Source: Bacteroidia bacterium (GTDB taxonomy: Bacteria; Bacteroidota; Bacteroidia; Bacteroidales; Prolixibacteraceae). From it: a DNA stretch of 64,000 nucleotides. Each line of letters opens with the position of its first letter. Position 1 is the stretch's first letter. Location: positions 34,618 through 98,617 of the forward strand of contig JAPLDT010000045.1 of NCBI GenBank assembly GCA_026391315.1. The letters are read 5' to 3'. The position numbers were made by a program, and so were the translations under genes. Positions 55,624 to 64,000 of this stretch are shown in pieces. The notes under the pieces were generated by a model. It saw only the letters and a list, made by a program, of their open reading frames with translations. It was not told where the DNA came from and did not search any database.

Positions 55624-57537
55624 TTATAAATTCGTCCACTTCTTCAACGCCCCAATATTCACTGGATTGACAATGTTCTTTGCTTCAGGGGTATACAGGA
55701 AATTTATTTCATTGGTGTAATGATCGGTAATTTTTCCACGAACCATTTTCATGGTACTGTTGAGCATGTGGTTCTGTTCCGTAAATGCTTCAGGAAGGAC
55801 CATGATGCTGGCCGGTAACCATCTTTCCGGAAATTCGTTCTCGAATTTTCCACCCTTCTTGTATTGATCAATTTCGTGCTTGATCATTTCCAGCGCTTTC
55901 GCATATCCTGCCGCGCTTTTGAGCGCGATCCCATGTTTTTCCAGTTGTCGGTTTATTTCAGGGATATTGGGTACGAACATCCCAACGGTATATGGATTCT
56001 GGTTGTTGTAGAGCATGGCCTGTTCAATGATCGGCGATTGGTCGACAATTGCCTCTTCAATGCCCTCCGGACTGTATTTTTCGCCATCGTTGCCGATCAG
56101 CAGGCTCTTGAAACGTCCCATTACGTATAGGTAGCCATCTTTGCCTAGATAACCCATGTCGCCGGTGTGCAACCATCCATCGATGATCGTCTCGCTGGTA
56201 GATTTGGGATTCTTCCAGTATCCTTTCATGACATTGCCACCTTTCACGATGATTTCTCCTTTTTGACCGACCGGAAGTTCATTGCTATCGCTATCTACAA
56301 TTTTGCATTCCAGGTACTTAACAACTTTTCCTGATGATCCAAACTTAGCGAATTCAGGACAATTGGCAGAGATGATCGGTGATGCTTCTGTCAATCCATA
56401 GCCCTGGAAAACAGGTACCCCGATTGCGCTAAAGAACCGTTGTAACTCAATGTCCAACAGTGCGCCGCCGCCGATGAAGAACTGAAGGTTTCCGCCAAAG
56501 TTTGCACGAATTTTTGAAAAGAGGATTTTATCGTACAGAAGAACCTGGGGCTTAAGTATTGCCCGCCAACCTTTTCCTTTGTTCCATCCATCTCCATTGT
56601 ATGCATAGGCTACCTTCAGCGCATGGTTGAAAAGTTTTTCGGTGAATGCTCCTTTGCTCTGAATTCCTTTTTCAATATTCTTGCGGAAATTTTTGGAGAG
56701 GGCAGGGACACTCATCATGATGTAGGGTCTGACCTCCTGAATGTTAACTGGCACATTTCGCAGGGTCTCGAGCGGAGTTTTGCCTGTCTGGATAGAGGCT
56801 ACAGAGGCTCCTTTCAACATGAAGGTATAGAGACATGCCGTGTGTGCAAAGGAGTGGTCCCAGGGCAAAGTAGCCAGTGTTATGAAGTCTGGGGTGATTT
56901 CCAGGACATTATTTGCCTGTATAACATTGAGCGTATAATTGTAGTGGGTCAGCATAATTCCTTTGGGATCTGCCGTTGTCCCGGAGGTGTAAGAAATGTT
57001 GGCTACATCATCCGGTTGTATATTTTTCCAAACCTGCTCAAAGGCCTTTTTGTTCTCTTCAATGGCAAGAAAGGCAATTCCTTTGGCAACAACCTCCTTG
57101 AAAGCAATCTCTTTAGAACCCGGATTGGCAACGCCGTCCATAATAATTACAGTTTCAAGGGATGGAAGTTGATGGATGATCTCGGCCAGCTTGGGAGCCT
57201 GTCCGGCAGAGATGATCAACATCTTTGCTCCCGAGTGCTCCATCCTGAATTTTAGTTCTGAAGCCTCCAGTTTGACCGACAATGGAACATTGATGGCCCC
57301 GCAATACAAGATGGAGAGTTCACTGATCAGCCAGTAGTTTCTTCCTTCAGAAAGCAATCCGGCACGTTCCCCTTTTTTAAGTCCCAGGGCCATCAGTCCG
57401 GCGCCAAACTCATAGACAGACTGCTGAACCTGTTTGTAAGTAGAGGGCACATATTTATCAGTAAGTTTCTCCCAAAGCTGAGGATGGTTAGGGAATTTCT
57501 GGACACTTGTTTCAAAAAGTTCGATCAGGGTTTTCAT
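55624..57537 (-). CDS. Long-chain fatty acid-CoA ligase (AMP-forming)
   Basis: 637 residues, the length of bacterial long-chain acyl-CoA synthetases. AMP-binding motifs: ISYTSGTTADPKGIMLTH (about 181-198), VFQGYGLTEASPIISAN, and GWLHTGDMGYLGKDGYLYVMGR (about 432-453). It activates fatty acids to acyl-CoA through an acyl-adenylate. Its start overlaps the end of galM by 4 bases. No other fatty-acid gene is adjacent, so the pairing with a sugar mutarotase looks like simple co-transcription. Substrate chain length is assumed from overall resemblance to the FadD15-like group. Confidence 0.92.
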   Translation of the reverse strand: MKTLIELFETSVQKFPNHPQLWEKLTDKYVPSTYKQVQQSVYEFGAGLMALGLKKGERAGLLSEGRNYWLISELSILYCGAINVPLSVKLEASELKFRMEHSGAKMLIISAGQAPKLAEIIHQLPSLETVIIMDGVANPGSKEIAFKEVVAKGIAFLAIEENKKAFEQVWKNIQPDDVANISYTSGTTADPKGIMLTHYNYTLNVIQANNVLEITPDFITLATLPWDHSFAHTACLYTFMLKGASVASIQTGKTPLETLRNVPVNIQEVRPYIMMSVPALSKNFRKNIEKGIQSKGAFTEKLFNHALKVAYAYNGDGWNKGKGWRAILKPQVLLYDKILFSKIRANFGGNLQFFIGGGALLDIELQRFFSAIGVPVFQGYGLTEASPIISANCPEFAKFGSSGKVVKYLECKIVDSDSNELPVGQKGEIIVKGGNVMKGYWKNPKSTSETIIDGWLHTGDMGYLGKDGYLYVMGRFKSLLIGNDGEKYSPEGIEEAIVDQSPIIEQAMLYNNQNPYTVGMFVPNIPEINRQLEKHGIALKSAAGYAKALEMIKHEIDQYKKGGKFENEFPERWLPASIMVLPEAFTEQNHMLNSTMKMVRGKITDHYTNEINFLYTPEAKNIVNPVNIGALKKWTNL

Positions 57538-58577
57538 GAGTGGCTGGTTTCAAATGTGTAGGTTGTTTTTGATTTGTAGGTCTCCCCGGGATGCAAAAAT
57601 GTTGTCGGGAATTCAGGATGGTTGGGCGAATCAGGATAATGCTGGGTTTCGAGGGCCAGTCCGCTGTAACGACCAAAGCGATTGCCCAAAGCAGGAATAT
57701 AATATCCTGTGTATAACTGGATTCCGGGTTCGTTGGTGAAGACAGAAACTGATCGGCCAGTTTGCTCATCCGATAGTTTCCCCGCAAAGACCATTTTGTG
57801 ATCAGGATTATCGAGCACATAATTAAGGTCATAACCATCTGGCAGTGTGCCGATTTCCGCGCCAACAGATTTAGTCGTAGAAAAATCAAAAGGAGTACTG
57901 GTCACCTCGGCAATTTCCCCGGTAGGGATTAGGGTAGAATCGTTCACAGTCCGCTTTTTACTGTTGATATGCAGCTTGTGATTGAAAATATTCTCCTTGC
58001 CACCATTGAGGTTAAAGTAGGTATGATTTGTCAGGTTTACAACGGTTGTCCGATCTGTAACTGCTTTGTATTCAATAGTCAATTCGTTTTTGTGGGACAG
58101 TTTGTAGAGGATGCTGATATCCAGGTTTCCCGGATAGTTCTCTTCGAGATGGACACTCCTGTATTTTAATTCCAATCCAACAAAATCAGGCATTTCAATC
58201 GTCTTGGGCGACCATACCATTTTGTCGAATCCCGTTTGACCCCCATGAAGGTGGTTGGGACCGTTGTTGATGAAAAGTTGGTAATTTACTCCTTCAACGT
58301 TGAGTTTCCCACCTGCAATGCGGTTGCAATATCTTCCGCAAACGGCGCCCAGATAGGGATAGTTGGCCAGATATTCCGCTGACAGGTACTCTTCCAATGT
58401 GCTGAATCCAAGCACAATATTCTCTTTTTTACCAAGTTTGTCTGCCATCTCGATGTCGGTAATGATTGCGCCGTAGTTGGTAATTTTAACCGAAATACCG
58501 TTTGGATTGACAAGCGTATAGAGAAATACCGTTTCTCCCTTTGGGCAACGACCAAAAATTTCTTTTTTGATGTTCAT
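57534..58577 (-). CDS. galM: Aldose 1-epimerase (galactose mutarotase)
   Basis: 347 residues. Conserved pieces: ITNYGAIITDIEMADK, AVCGRYCNRIAGGKL (substrate-binding Arg), NGPNHLHGGQTGFDK with a catalytic His, NLTNHTYFNLNG, and near the end PGIQLYTGYY followed by FGRYSGLALETQHYPDSPN with the catalytic Glu. It interconverts the anomers of galactose and glucose. No signal peptide is seen, so a cytoplasmic enzyme. First gene of a two-gene unit with the acyl-CoA ligase. The upstream 388 bases carry a dispersed repeat. Confidence 0.94.
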   Translation of the reverse strand: MNIKKEIFGRCPKGETVFLYTLVNPNGISVKITNYGAIITDIEMADKLGKKENIVLGFSTLEEYLSAEYLANYPYLGAVCGRYCNRIAGGKLNVEGVNYQLFINNGPNHLHGGQTGFDKMVWSPKTIEMPDFVGLELKYRSVHLEENYPGNLDISILYKLSHKNELTIEYKAVTDRTTVVNLTNHTYFNLNGGKENIFNHKLHINSKKRTVNDSTLIPTGEIAEVTSTPFDFSTTKSVGAEIGTLPDGYDLNYVLDNPDHKMVFAGKLSDEQTGRSVSVFTNEPGIQLYTGYYIPALGNRFGRYSGLALETQHYPDSPNHPEFPTTFLHPGETYKSKTTYTFETSHS

Positions 58578-58965
58578 AAGTTGCTATTAATGTTTTAGTT
58601 ATTCGCATGTTCTCACCCTCTGATCTTCCCTCAAAACCCTTCGGCCCTTCGGCTTCGCTCAGGATACCACTTCGCTCAGGGGCCGGATCCTCAGACAAAT
58701 TTGTGGTTCCTTCGACTACGCTCAGGGACCACAGGCTAAGGGAGCAAAATTAAAAATCCATAAATCCTATAATCTGGCTAATCCTAATCCTCGAATGTAA
58801 ACTTATACAAATAGAAGATTTTTTGAAAGTTATAACGAGTAAATTTCACTTTTTTCTCGCTATATTTTCTCCGTCAAAATAATTTTTGGTAAATTGGTCG
58901 ATAAGTCTAATTTTACATAGGACATACGATCATCATCCCTAACTTTGGTAGTGATACATGAAATC
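58578..58965. other. 388-base divergent intergenic region
   Basis: Between galM (minus) and the phosphatase gene (plus). It contains the second GAGCGAAG-type repeat (58645-58728) and then about 220 AT-rich bases that should hold the phosphatase promoter. No RNA gene was recognised. Confidence 0.5.
58645..58728 (-). repeat. GAGCGAAG-type dispersed repeat, copy 2
   Basis: Units CCCTTCGGCTTCGCTCAGG and CCTTCGACTACGCTCAGGGA flank a variable middle with an extra ACTTCGCTCAGGGG unit and CAGACAAATTTGTGG. It is the inverted counterpart of 53609-53675. Confidence 0.8.
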
Positions 58966-59898
58966 ATGGGCGGATACGATATTATTGGCGACATTCACGG
59001 TTATGCCTCTCTCCTGAGGCAGCTCCTAACCGAGTTGGGTTACAAGCGCATCGACGGTGTCTGGAGGCATCCCGATAGGAAGGTCATTTTTTTGGGTGAT
59101 TTTATCAACAGGGGACCGGAAATCAGGGAGACCCTTGTACTGGTTCGTGCGATGGTGGAGTCGGGAAGTGCCCTTGCGATCCTGGGGAATCACGAATATG
59201 CCGCTATCCTTTACCATATCAAGGATGACAATGGTACTTTTATGTCGCGCCATATTGCCGGAAACAGAACACAGATCCAGAAAACGCTGACGGTATTCAA
59301 AAATTTCGGTGAGGAGTGGATTGAACATTTGAAATGGATGCGAACCCTCCCTTTTTACCTTGATCTGGGAGCTATCAGAATTGCACATGCGTATTGGAAC
59401 GAGGAGGAGATTGCCAAATTGGATGAATATTTGCCCAAAACCCGGTTGAAGAGGAAATTTATACGGGAGATGCACGAAAAACGTCCTGATATGGCCATCA
59501 TTGTCTACAAATTATTGAAAGGGCTTGAATTCAAATGCCCCAAAGATCTGATTATCAAGTGTAGCAAAGGATTGAGCAGGAAGGTTTTTACGCTTAACTG
59601 GTGGACAAATCCGGTGGATAAAACATTCAGGCAACTCTATTTTGGCGGCAAATTCATCCTGCCTGATTACCGTTTCCCGATTGAATTGGCTCCATCCTAC
59701 AAGCCCTATCCACGTAATCAACCCATCGTTTTTTTTGGTCATTATTGTCTGCCTGAAGGCGCTGCAATTTTGCAACCAAATATCTGTTGTTTAGATAGCT
59801 GCGTGGATACAACTGGTAGGCTCTCTGCATATCGTTGGAGTGGAGAAAAATTGCTTAATCCCGAAAATTTGGTTGTCGTTGGTAACTTATTAAAATAA
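58966..59898 (+). CDS. Calcineurin-like metallophosphoesterase (PrpE/ApaH-like)
   Basis: 310 residues from the ATG at 58966; the in-frame GTG at 58945 is less likely because the domain begins at once with YDIIGDIHGYASLL. Metal-binding motifs of the family: GDIHG (Asp9, His11), GDFINRG (44-50, Asp45) and GNHE (74-77), then a later HA and a GHY. It resembles bis(5'-nucleosyl)-tetraphosphatases and Ser/Thr phosphatases of the PPP superfamily; which substrate cannot be decided. Stands alone on the plus strand and is convergent with guaA, with a CACAAAG hairpin between. Confidence 0.87.
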   Translation: MGGYDIIGDIHGYASLLRQLLTELGYKRIDGVWRHPDRKVIFLGDFINRGPEIRETLVLVRAMVESGSALAILGNHEYAAILYHIKDDNGTFMSRHIAGNRTQIQKTLTVFKNFGEEWIEHLKWMRTLPFYLDLGAIRIAHAYWNEEEIAKLDEYLPKTRLKRKFIREMHEKRPDMAIIVYKLLKGLEFKCPKDLIIKCSKGLSRKVFTLNWWTNPVDKTFRQLYFGGKFILPDYRFPIELAPSYKPYPRNQPIVFFGHYCLPEGAAILQPNICCLDSCVDTTGRLSAYRWSGEKLLNPENLVVVGNLLK

Positions 59899-59900
59899 TT

Positions 59901-59990
59901 ACCACAAAGATTTCTCAAAGTACGCACAAAGGGCACAAAACTTCCTGAGAATTTGTGCCCTTTGTGTTTTCCTTGGTGTCCTGCGTGGTT
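59901..59990. repeat. Dispersed hairpin element, CACAAAG-type family, copy 5
   Basis: Begins ACCACAAAG and ends GCGTGGTT. The inner stem pairs CACAAAGGGCACAAA (59925-59939) with its complement (59952-59966), 15 bp. It fills the gap between two convergent genes and may act as a shared terminator. Confidence 0.8.
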
Positions 59991-59996
59991 AATATA

Positions 59997-61523
59997 TTAT
60001 TCCCATTCAATCGTTGCCGGCGGCTTGGAACTAATATCGTATACCACCCGGTTAATTCCCCTAACCTTATTGATAATATCGTTCGACACTTTGGCCAGAA
60101 ACTCGTAGGGCAGGTGCACCCAGTCGGCTGTCATGCCATCCGTTGATGCCACGGCGCGCAGGGCAACCACATTTTCATAGGTTCTTTCATCGCCCATCAC
60201 ACCAACCGATTGTACTGGAAGCAGCATTACGCCTGCCTGCCACACTTTGTCGTAAAGTCCCCATTCCCTCAAACCCTGGGTGAAAATGGCATCAGCCTCC
60301 TGCAGGATTCTTACCTTTTCGGGGGTTACATCAGAAAGGATTCTAATCCCCAGACCGGGACCGGGAAATGGATGCCGGCCAAGCAATTCATCTTTAATTC
60401 CCAGAGCCCTGCCAACCCTTCTTACCTCGTCTTTGAAAAGCAGGTTGAGTGGTTCAACCACTTTTAGTTTCATCTTCAAGGGCAATCCGCCAACGTTGTG
60501 ATGCGATTTGATGGTAGCAGACGGGCCATTCACGGAGACTGATTCTATCACATCAGGATAGATTGTCCCTTGAGCCAGCCACTTGACATCCTGGATCTTG
60601 TGGGCTTCGACGTCGAAAACTTCAATAAAATTTCTCCCGATTGTTTTTCTTTTCTTTTCAGGATCCTTAATACCCTGAAGATCGTTCCAGAACTTTTCAC
60701 GGGCATCAACGCCTATCACATTGAGACCCATTCCCTTGTAAGATTCCAATACCTCCGAGAACTCATTTTTTCGCAGAAGACCGTTGTCGACAAAGATGCA
60801 GGTCAGGTTGCTTCCGATGGCTTTGTGCAGCAAAACGCCAGCCACACTCGAATCAACGCCGCCCGAGAGTCCTAAAACTACTTTGTCGTTTCCGAGCTTC
60901 TGCCGCAACTGGGCGACAGTGGCTTCAACGAATGAATCAGGTGTCCAGTTCTGGCTGCATCCGCAGATATCGACCAGGAAATTTCGCAGCAGTTGAGTTC
61001 CCTCTGTGGTATGGTACACTTCGGGGTGAAACTGAATGGCGTAGGTTGGTTCCTCCTCAATCTTGAAAGCTGCGTATTCAACATCCTCGGTAGAGGCTAA
61101 TACGGTGTAATTAGCAGGCATGTGCACGATCGTGTCGCCGTGAGACATCCACACCTGTGAATTTTTGCTGATCTGTTTGAAGAGCAGGCTGTTTTGCTCT
61201 TTTACTTTTAAATGGGCCCGGCCATACTCTCTTGAATCAGAAGCGGCTACCTCACCACCAAAAAAGTGGGCGAGGTATTGGGCCCCATAGCAGACGCCAA
61301 GCAAAGGCATTTTCCCCCTGATTCCGGAGAGATCTATTCTGGGTCCCTTTTCATCTCTGACGGAGTAGGGACTTCCTGATAAGATCACACCTTTGACCGA
61401 ATCATCGATGGGAGGGAAGTGGTTAAACGGATGTATTTCGCAGAATACATTCAACTCGCGAACCCTTCGTCCAATCAACTGGGTATACTGGGAACCGAAA
61501 TCAAGAATGAGGATTTTTTCCAT
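59997..61523 (-). CDS. guaA: GMP synthase (glutamine-hydrolysing)
   Basis: 508 residues. N-terminal glutamine amidotransferase domain with the triad Cys78 (LLGVCYGAQ), His166 and Glu168 (QFHPEVYH); ATP-pyrophosphatase domain with the P-loop SGGVDSS (220-226); and a dimerisation domain ending [15 protein letters not shown], the standard C-terminus. It converts XMP to GMP, the last step of guanine nucleotide synthesis, in the cytoplasm. Start ATG at 61523. The region just upstream (61525-61646) is a GTGACTAAA-type repeat, so the promoter must lie in or beyond that repeat, or the gene is read from the DUF1080 transcript. Confidence 0.98.
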   Translation of the reverse strand: MEKILILDFGSQYTQLIGRRVRELNVFCEIHPFNHFPPIDDSVKGVILSGSPYSVRDEKGPRIDLSGIRGKMPLLGVCYGAQYLAHFFGGEVAASDSREYGRAHLKVKEQNSLLFKQISKNSQVWMSHGDTIVHMPANYTVLASTEDVEYAAFKIEEEPTYAIQFHPEVYHTTEGTQLLRNFLVDICGCSQNWTPDSFVEATVAQLRQKLGNDKVVLGLSGGVDSSVAGVLLHKAIGSNLTCIFVDNGLLRKNEFSEVLESYKGMGLNVIGVDAREKFWNDLQGIKDPEKKRKTIGRNFIEVFDVEAHKIQDVKWLAQGTIYPDVIESVSVNGPSATIKSHHNVGGLPLKMKLKVVEPLNLLFKDEVRRVGRALGIKDELLGRHPFPGPGLGIRILSDVTPEKVRILQEADAIFTQGLREWGLYDKVWQAGVMLLPVQSVGVMGDERTYENVVALRAVASTDGMTADWVHLPYEFLAKVSNDIINKVRGINRVVYDISSKPPATIEWE

Positions 61524-61524
61524 G

Positions 61525-61646
61525 TGAGGAAGTGAACTAAAGTGACTAAAGTGAACTAAAGTGACTAAAGTACTTAGAGTGACTAAAGTTCCTGGAGTTC
61601 AAACTCTAGTCACATTATTCACTCTAGTCACTTTAGTCACTTCTTC
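61525..61646. repeat. GTGACTAAA-type dispersed repeat, copy 2 (hairpin)
   Basis: The left half repeats GTGA(A)CTAAA six times in direct orientation; the right half holds the inverse, TCACTCTAGTCACTTTAGTC. The halves can fold on each other. The 28 bases at 61619-61646 are the exact reverse complement of 40296-40323. It fills nearly all the DNA between guaA and the DUF1080 stop. Confidence 0.8.
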
Positions 61647-62444
61647 TTAAAGTTTTCTAACCCAGATATTGCGGTAGCTTACCGGGTTTCCGTGATCCTG
61701 CAATTCAAGCGCACCGGCGCCATGGGCAACATATTTTGGAATACCGATGTATTCGGTATGCCCAAACAGGGATATGTTATTTTGAACCAATACTCCGTTT
61801 TGAAGAACGGTAACACGGGCAGGAGAGAAAACTGTGCCGTCTTCCTTGAAGCGGGGAGCGGTATAAATTACATCGTAAACCTGCCATTCTCCGGGTTTTT
61901 TGCAGACATTGACCAGCGGGGCGTACTGTTTGTAAATAGATCCGGCCTGACCGTTGCGGTAAGTTCTGTTTTGGTAGTTGTCGAGAACCTGCAGCTCATA
62001 CCTTCCCTGAAGAAAGATTCCGGAATTGCCACGTCCCTGACTTTCGCCTTTTACTTCCGCTGGTGTACGCCATTCGATGTGCAGCTGAAAATCCATCATC
62101 TCCATTTTACTTTTGATACCACCTGCTCCTTTGGCGACTGTCACACAGTTATCGGCAACAGTCCAGCCGGATGGTTCACCTTTCGCATTGGTCCAGTTGG
62201 CATTGAAACTTTCGGGTGTTCCGTCGAATAGGACGATAGCATCAGAAGGTGCATCGGAAGGAAGTTGGCCGGGTGTGACAACGGTAATTTCCGGATCCCA
62301 GAATTCCGTCATTTCCGGTTTCATTTTGGCAAGATCTTCTTTGGAAGGCTCAGCTTTCTGGGCTGCCGGCTTTGCTGGTTCAACTTTTTGGGCGATAGAA
62401 GCAAAGGATATAAACATTGCGGCGACCAATAATAGTGTTCTCAT
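61647..62444 (-). CDS. DUF1080 (3-keto-disaccharide hydrolase-like) secreted protein
   Basis: 265 residues: signal peptide (LLLVAAMFISFASIAQ), a Lys/Pro/Ala linker, then a single DUF1080 domain (concanavalin-like) with IVLFDGTPESFNANWTNAKG, FQLHIEWRTPAEV, GNSGIFLQGRYELQVLDNYQ and GNPVSYRNIWVRKL at the end, all standard for the family. DUF1080 proteins act on or bind glycans in the periplasm; some are 3-keto-glycoside hydrolases. It lies 13 bases after the phosphohexomutase stop and is co-oriented with it, so the two are probably co-transcribed. Confidence 0.88.
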   Translation of the reverse strand: MRTLLLVAAMFISFASIAQKVEPAKPAAQKAEPSKEDLAKMKPEMTEFWDPEITVVTPGQLPSDAPSDAIVLFDGTPESFNANWTNAKGEPSGWTVADNCVTVAKGAGGIKSKMEMMDFQLHIEWRTPAEVKGESQGRGNSGIFLQGRYELQVLDNYQNRTYRNGQAGSIYKQYAPLVNVCKKPGEWQVYDVIYTAPRFKEDGTVFSPARVTVLQNGVLVQNNISLFGHTEYIGIPKYVAHGAGALELQDHGNPVSYRNIWVRKL

Positions 62445-62457
62445 AGTTTTATATTAA

Positions 62458-64000
62458 TTAAATTGCTAAATCATTCATTACCAGATCAATTTTATGGGTT
62501 GTGGCCAATTCAACCTCATCAAACTCATTTCTGGAATTGAGTTTGGCTTTCACTTCAATGTAAAATTTGATTTTGGGTTCAGTACCGGATGGTCGAACCG
62601 AAACCTTTGTGCCATCCACTGTAAAGAACTGCAAGACATTGGCAGTCCCTTTTTGTATAATCGGTTTTTCTTCCCCGGTAAGAAGGTTCCTGTTGATCAG
62701 GGAATCGTAATCTTTCATCCATTCCAGCTGAGAACCTGCCAGCATTTTCGGCGGATTCTTTCTGAAGTTGACCATCAGTTGTTCGATCTCTTCCGCGCCG
62801 GCCATCCCTTTGCGAACGATGTATTTCATCTTCTCTTTCGAGTATCCGTATTTGAGGTAAATATCCTGAAGCATCTCAAAAAGCGTCAGTTTGTGTTCTT
62901 TGGCCCATGCTGCAATCTCGGCCATCAAGGCACATGAACTTACTGCATCCTTATCCCGTACAAAATCTGCAGGAAGAAATCCAAAGCTCTCTTCTCCTCC
63001 TCCGATATAAATCTTCTTTCCTTCGTTTTCGCGGATGACATCTGCAATGTATTTGAACCCGGTATAACAGTCGTAGTATTCAACGCCGTTTTTGGTGGCA
63101 ATTTCAGCCACCAGTTCAGAGGTAACAATCGTTTTCACCACATACTCTTTCCCGGTAAGCAGGCCGAGCTCTTTCCTTTTGGTGATGATGTAGTAAAGGA
63201 ATAGCAACACAGTCTGGTTGCCATTTACCAGGATGAATTCTCCCTTGTCGTTCTTGACTGCAATGCCCAATCTGTCGGCATCGGGATCGGTTGCCATCAC
63301 CAGATCAGCATCCACCTCTTTAGCTTTCTTTAATGCAAGTGCAAGAGCTGCGGGTTCTTCCGGATTTGGAGAGATCACGGTAGGGAAATCACCACTTACC
63401 ACATCCTGCTCAGGGATATGAATGACATTGGTAAATCCCATTTTGGCCAGTGCCATCGGAACCAGCTTGACTCCGGTACCATGGATTGGTGTATAAACGA
63501 TCTTTAAATCGTGTTGCTTTTTGATTGCCTCGGGAGAGAGTGAAATAGTCATCACCTTGTTCAGGTACAATTCATCCATTTCGGCGCCCATTGGAAATAT
63601 CAATCCGGGATTGGCACCAAAGCGGATATCTTCCACTTTTACTTTTTCTACTTCGGCAATGATATTTATGTCGTGAGGTTCTACAATTTGTGAACCATCA
63701 TCCCAATAGGCCTTGTAGCCATTGTATTCTTTTGGGTTATGTGAGGCAGTAAGGATGATTCCGCTTTGCAGTCCAAGCTGACGGATGGCAAATGACAGTT
63801 CAGGCGTTGGCCGGAGTGAATCAAACAGGAAAACTTTGATGCCATTGGCCGAGAAGATCGCAGCTGCAGTCTCTGAAAAAAGCCTGCTGTTGTTTCGGCA
63901 GTCATGTCCGATGGCCACTTTTATCTCAGGCAGATGGGCAAATGCTTCTTTGAGATAGTTACTTAAACCTTGTGTCGCGGCTCCAACAGTATAGATGTTC
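62458..64000 (-). CDS. Phosphoglucomutase/phosphomannomutase, 5'-truncated by the window edge
   Basis: 514 visible residues; the frame is open to the last base, and the GTG at 63918 lies inside the protein, since upstream residues NIYTVGAATQGLSNYLKEAF belong to domain 1 of alpha-D-phosphohexomutases. Active-site phosphoserine in GIILTASHNPKEYNG, the metal loop ATDPDADRLGIAV, sugar-binding GGEESFGFLPADFVRDKDAV and the phosphate-binding SGTEPKIKFYIE near the C-terminus. It interconverts hexose 1- and 6-phosphates. The long form with an insertion after the metal loop (about 550-580 residues in total) is the type common in Bacteroidota. Confidence 0.94.
   Translation of the reverse strand, partial: NIYTVGAATQGLSNYLKEAFAHLPEIKVAIGHDCRNNSRLFSETAAAIFSANGIKVFLFDSLRPTPELSFAIRQLGLQSGIILTASHNPKEYNGYKAYWDDGSQIVEPHDINIIAEVEKVKVEDIRFGANPGLIFPMGAEMDELYLNKVMTISLSPEAIKKQHDLKIVYTPIHGTGVKLVPMALAKMGFTNVIHIPEQDVVSGDFPTVISPNPEEPAALALALKKAKEVDADLVMATDPDADRLGIAVKNDKGEFILVNGNQTVLLFLYYIITKRKELGLLTGKEYVVKTIVTSELVAEIATKNGVEYYDCYTGFKYIADVIRENEGKKIYIGGGEESFGFLPADFVRDKDAVSSCALMAEIAAWAKEHKLTLFEMLQDIYLKYGYSKEKMKYIVRKGMAGAEEIEQLMVNFRKNPPKMLAGSQLEWMKDYDSLINRNLLTGEEKPIIQKGTANVLQFFTVDGTKVSVRPSGTEPKIKFYIEVKAKLNSRNEFDEVELATTHKIDLVMNDLAI

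Overview
The window reads as a chromosome segment of a Bacteroidota bacterium, most likely of the order Bacteroidales. The evidence is a TonB-dependent receptor with a carboxypeptidase-regulatory N-terminal domain, DUF5103, DUF3810 and DUF1080 proteins, tandem GH106-type glycosidases, a PGN_0703-like nuclease, sparse Shine-Dalgarno sites, and one promoter of the Bacteroidetes TTG / TAnnTTTG type. No rRNA, tRNA, CRISPR array or intact insertion sequence was seen. Both ends cut through genes: a porin at the left and a phosphohexomutase at the right.

Layout. 1-4.9 kb: an outer-membrane porin and a Pst-type ABC importer (binding protein, two permeases, ATPase) in one operon without phoU. 5-7.8 kb: a pseudouridine synthase, panB and a membrane acyltransferase-like protein. 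8.2-10 kb: dnaK, broken by a short out-of-frame deletion. 10.1-12.4 kb: a divergent XRE regulator / small protein pair around a 22-bp palindrome, then a hybrid histidine kinase with a shortened PAS domain. 12.5-16.1 kb: a PagL-like protein, a two-repeat lipoprotein and a beta-propeller protein. 16.3-21.4 kb: a TolC/adaptor/RND efflux operon whose TolC gene is split. 21.7-24.2 kb: a DUF4143 ATPase and a DUF5103 protein. 24.3-39.5 kb: a heavy-metal efflux island with two divergent Czc-type tripartite systems, a porin and a two-component system. 39.5-46.7 kb: a MORN-like protein, a 168-bp palindromic element and two tandem GH106 enzymes. 46.9-50.9 kb: a DUF3810 peptidase-like protein, xseA-xseB and a Lys/Pro-rich protein broken at an A11 run. 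50.9-53.5 kb: a TonB receptor behind a TPP riboswitch. 53.9-55.5 kb: a DUF433/DUF5615 toxin-antitoxin-like pair and an orphan restriction-endonuclease-like gene. 55.6-64 kb: acyl-CoA ligase, galM, a metallophosphatase, guaA, a DUF1080 protein and phosphohexomutase.

How parts work together. The metal island is the most coherent system. Two CzcCBA-like pumps diverge from one 314-bp control region that carries four TTCTAA boxes at exact 11-bp spacing, and an OmpR-type regulator with its kinase closes the rightward operon. The TonB receptor is predicted to import thiamin or a precursor under TPP control. Intergenic DNA holds at least four families of dispersed hairpin repeats, plus a 91-nt leader found upstream of two unrelated genes. 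Three genes (dnaK, one tolC, one czcB) are interrupted by short out-of-frame deletions and a fourth (histidine kinase) has lost most of a PAS domain. This is either recent decay or an assembly problem.
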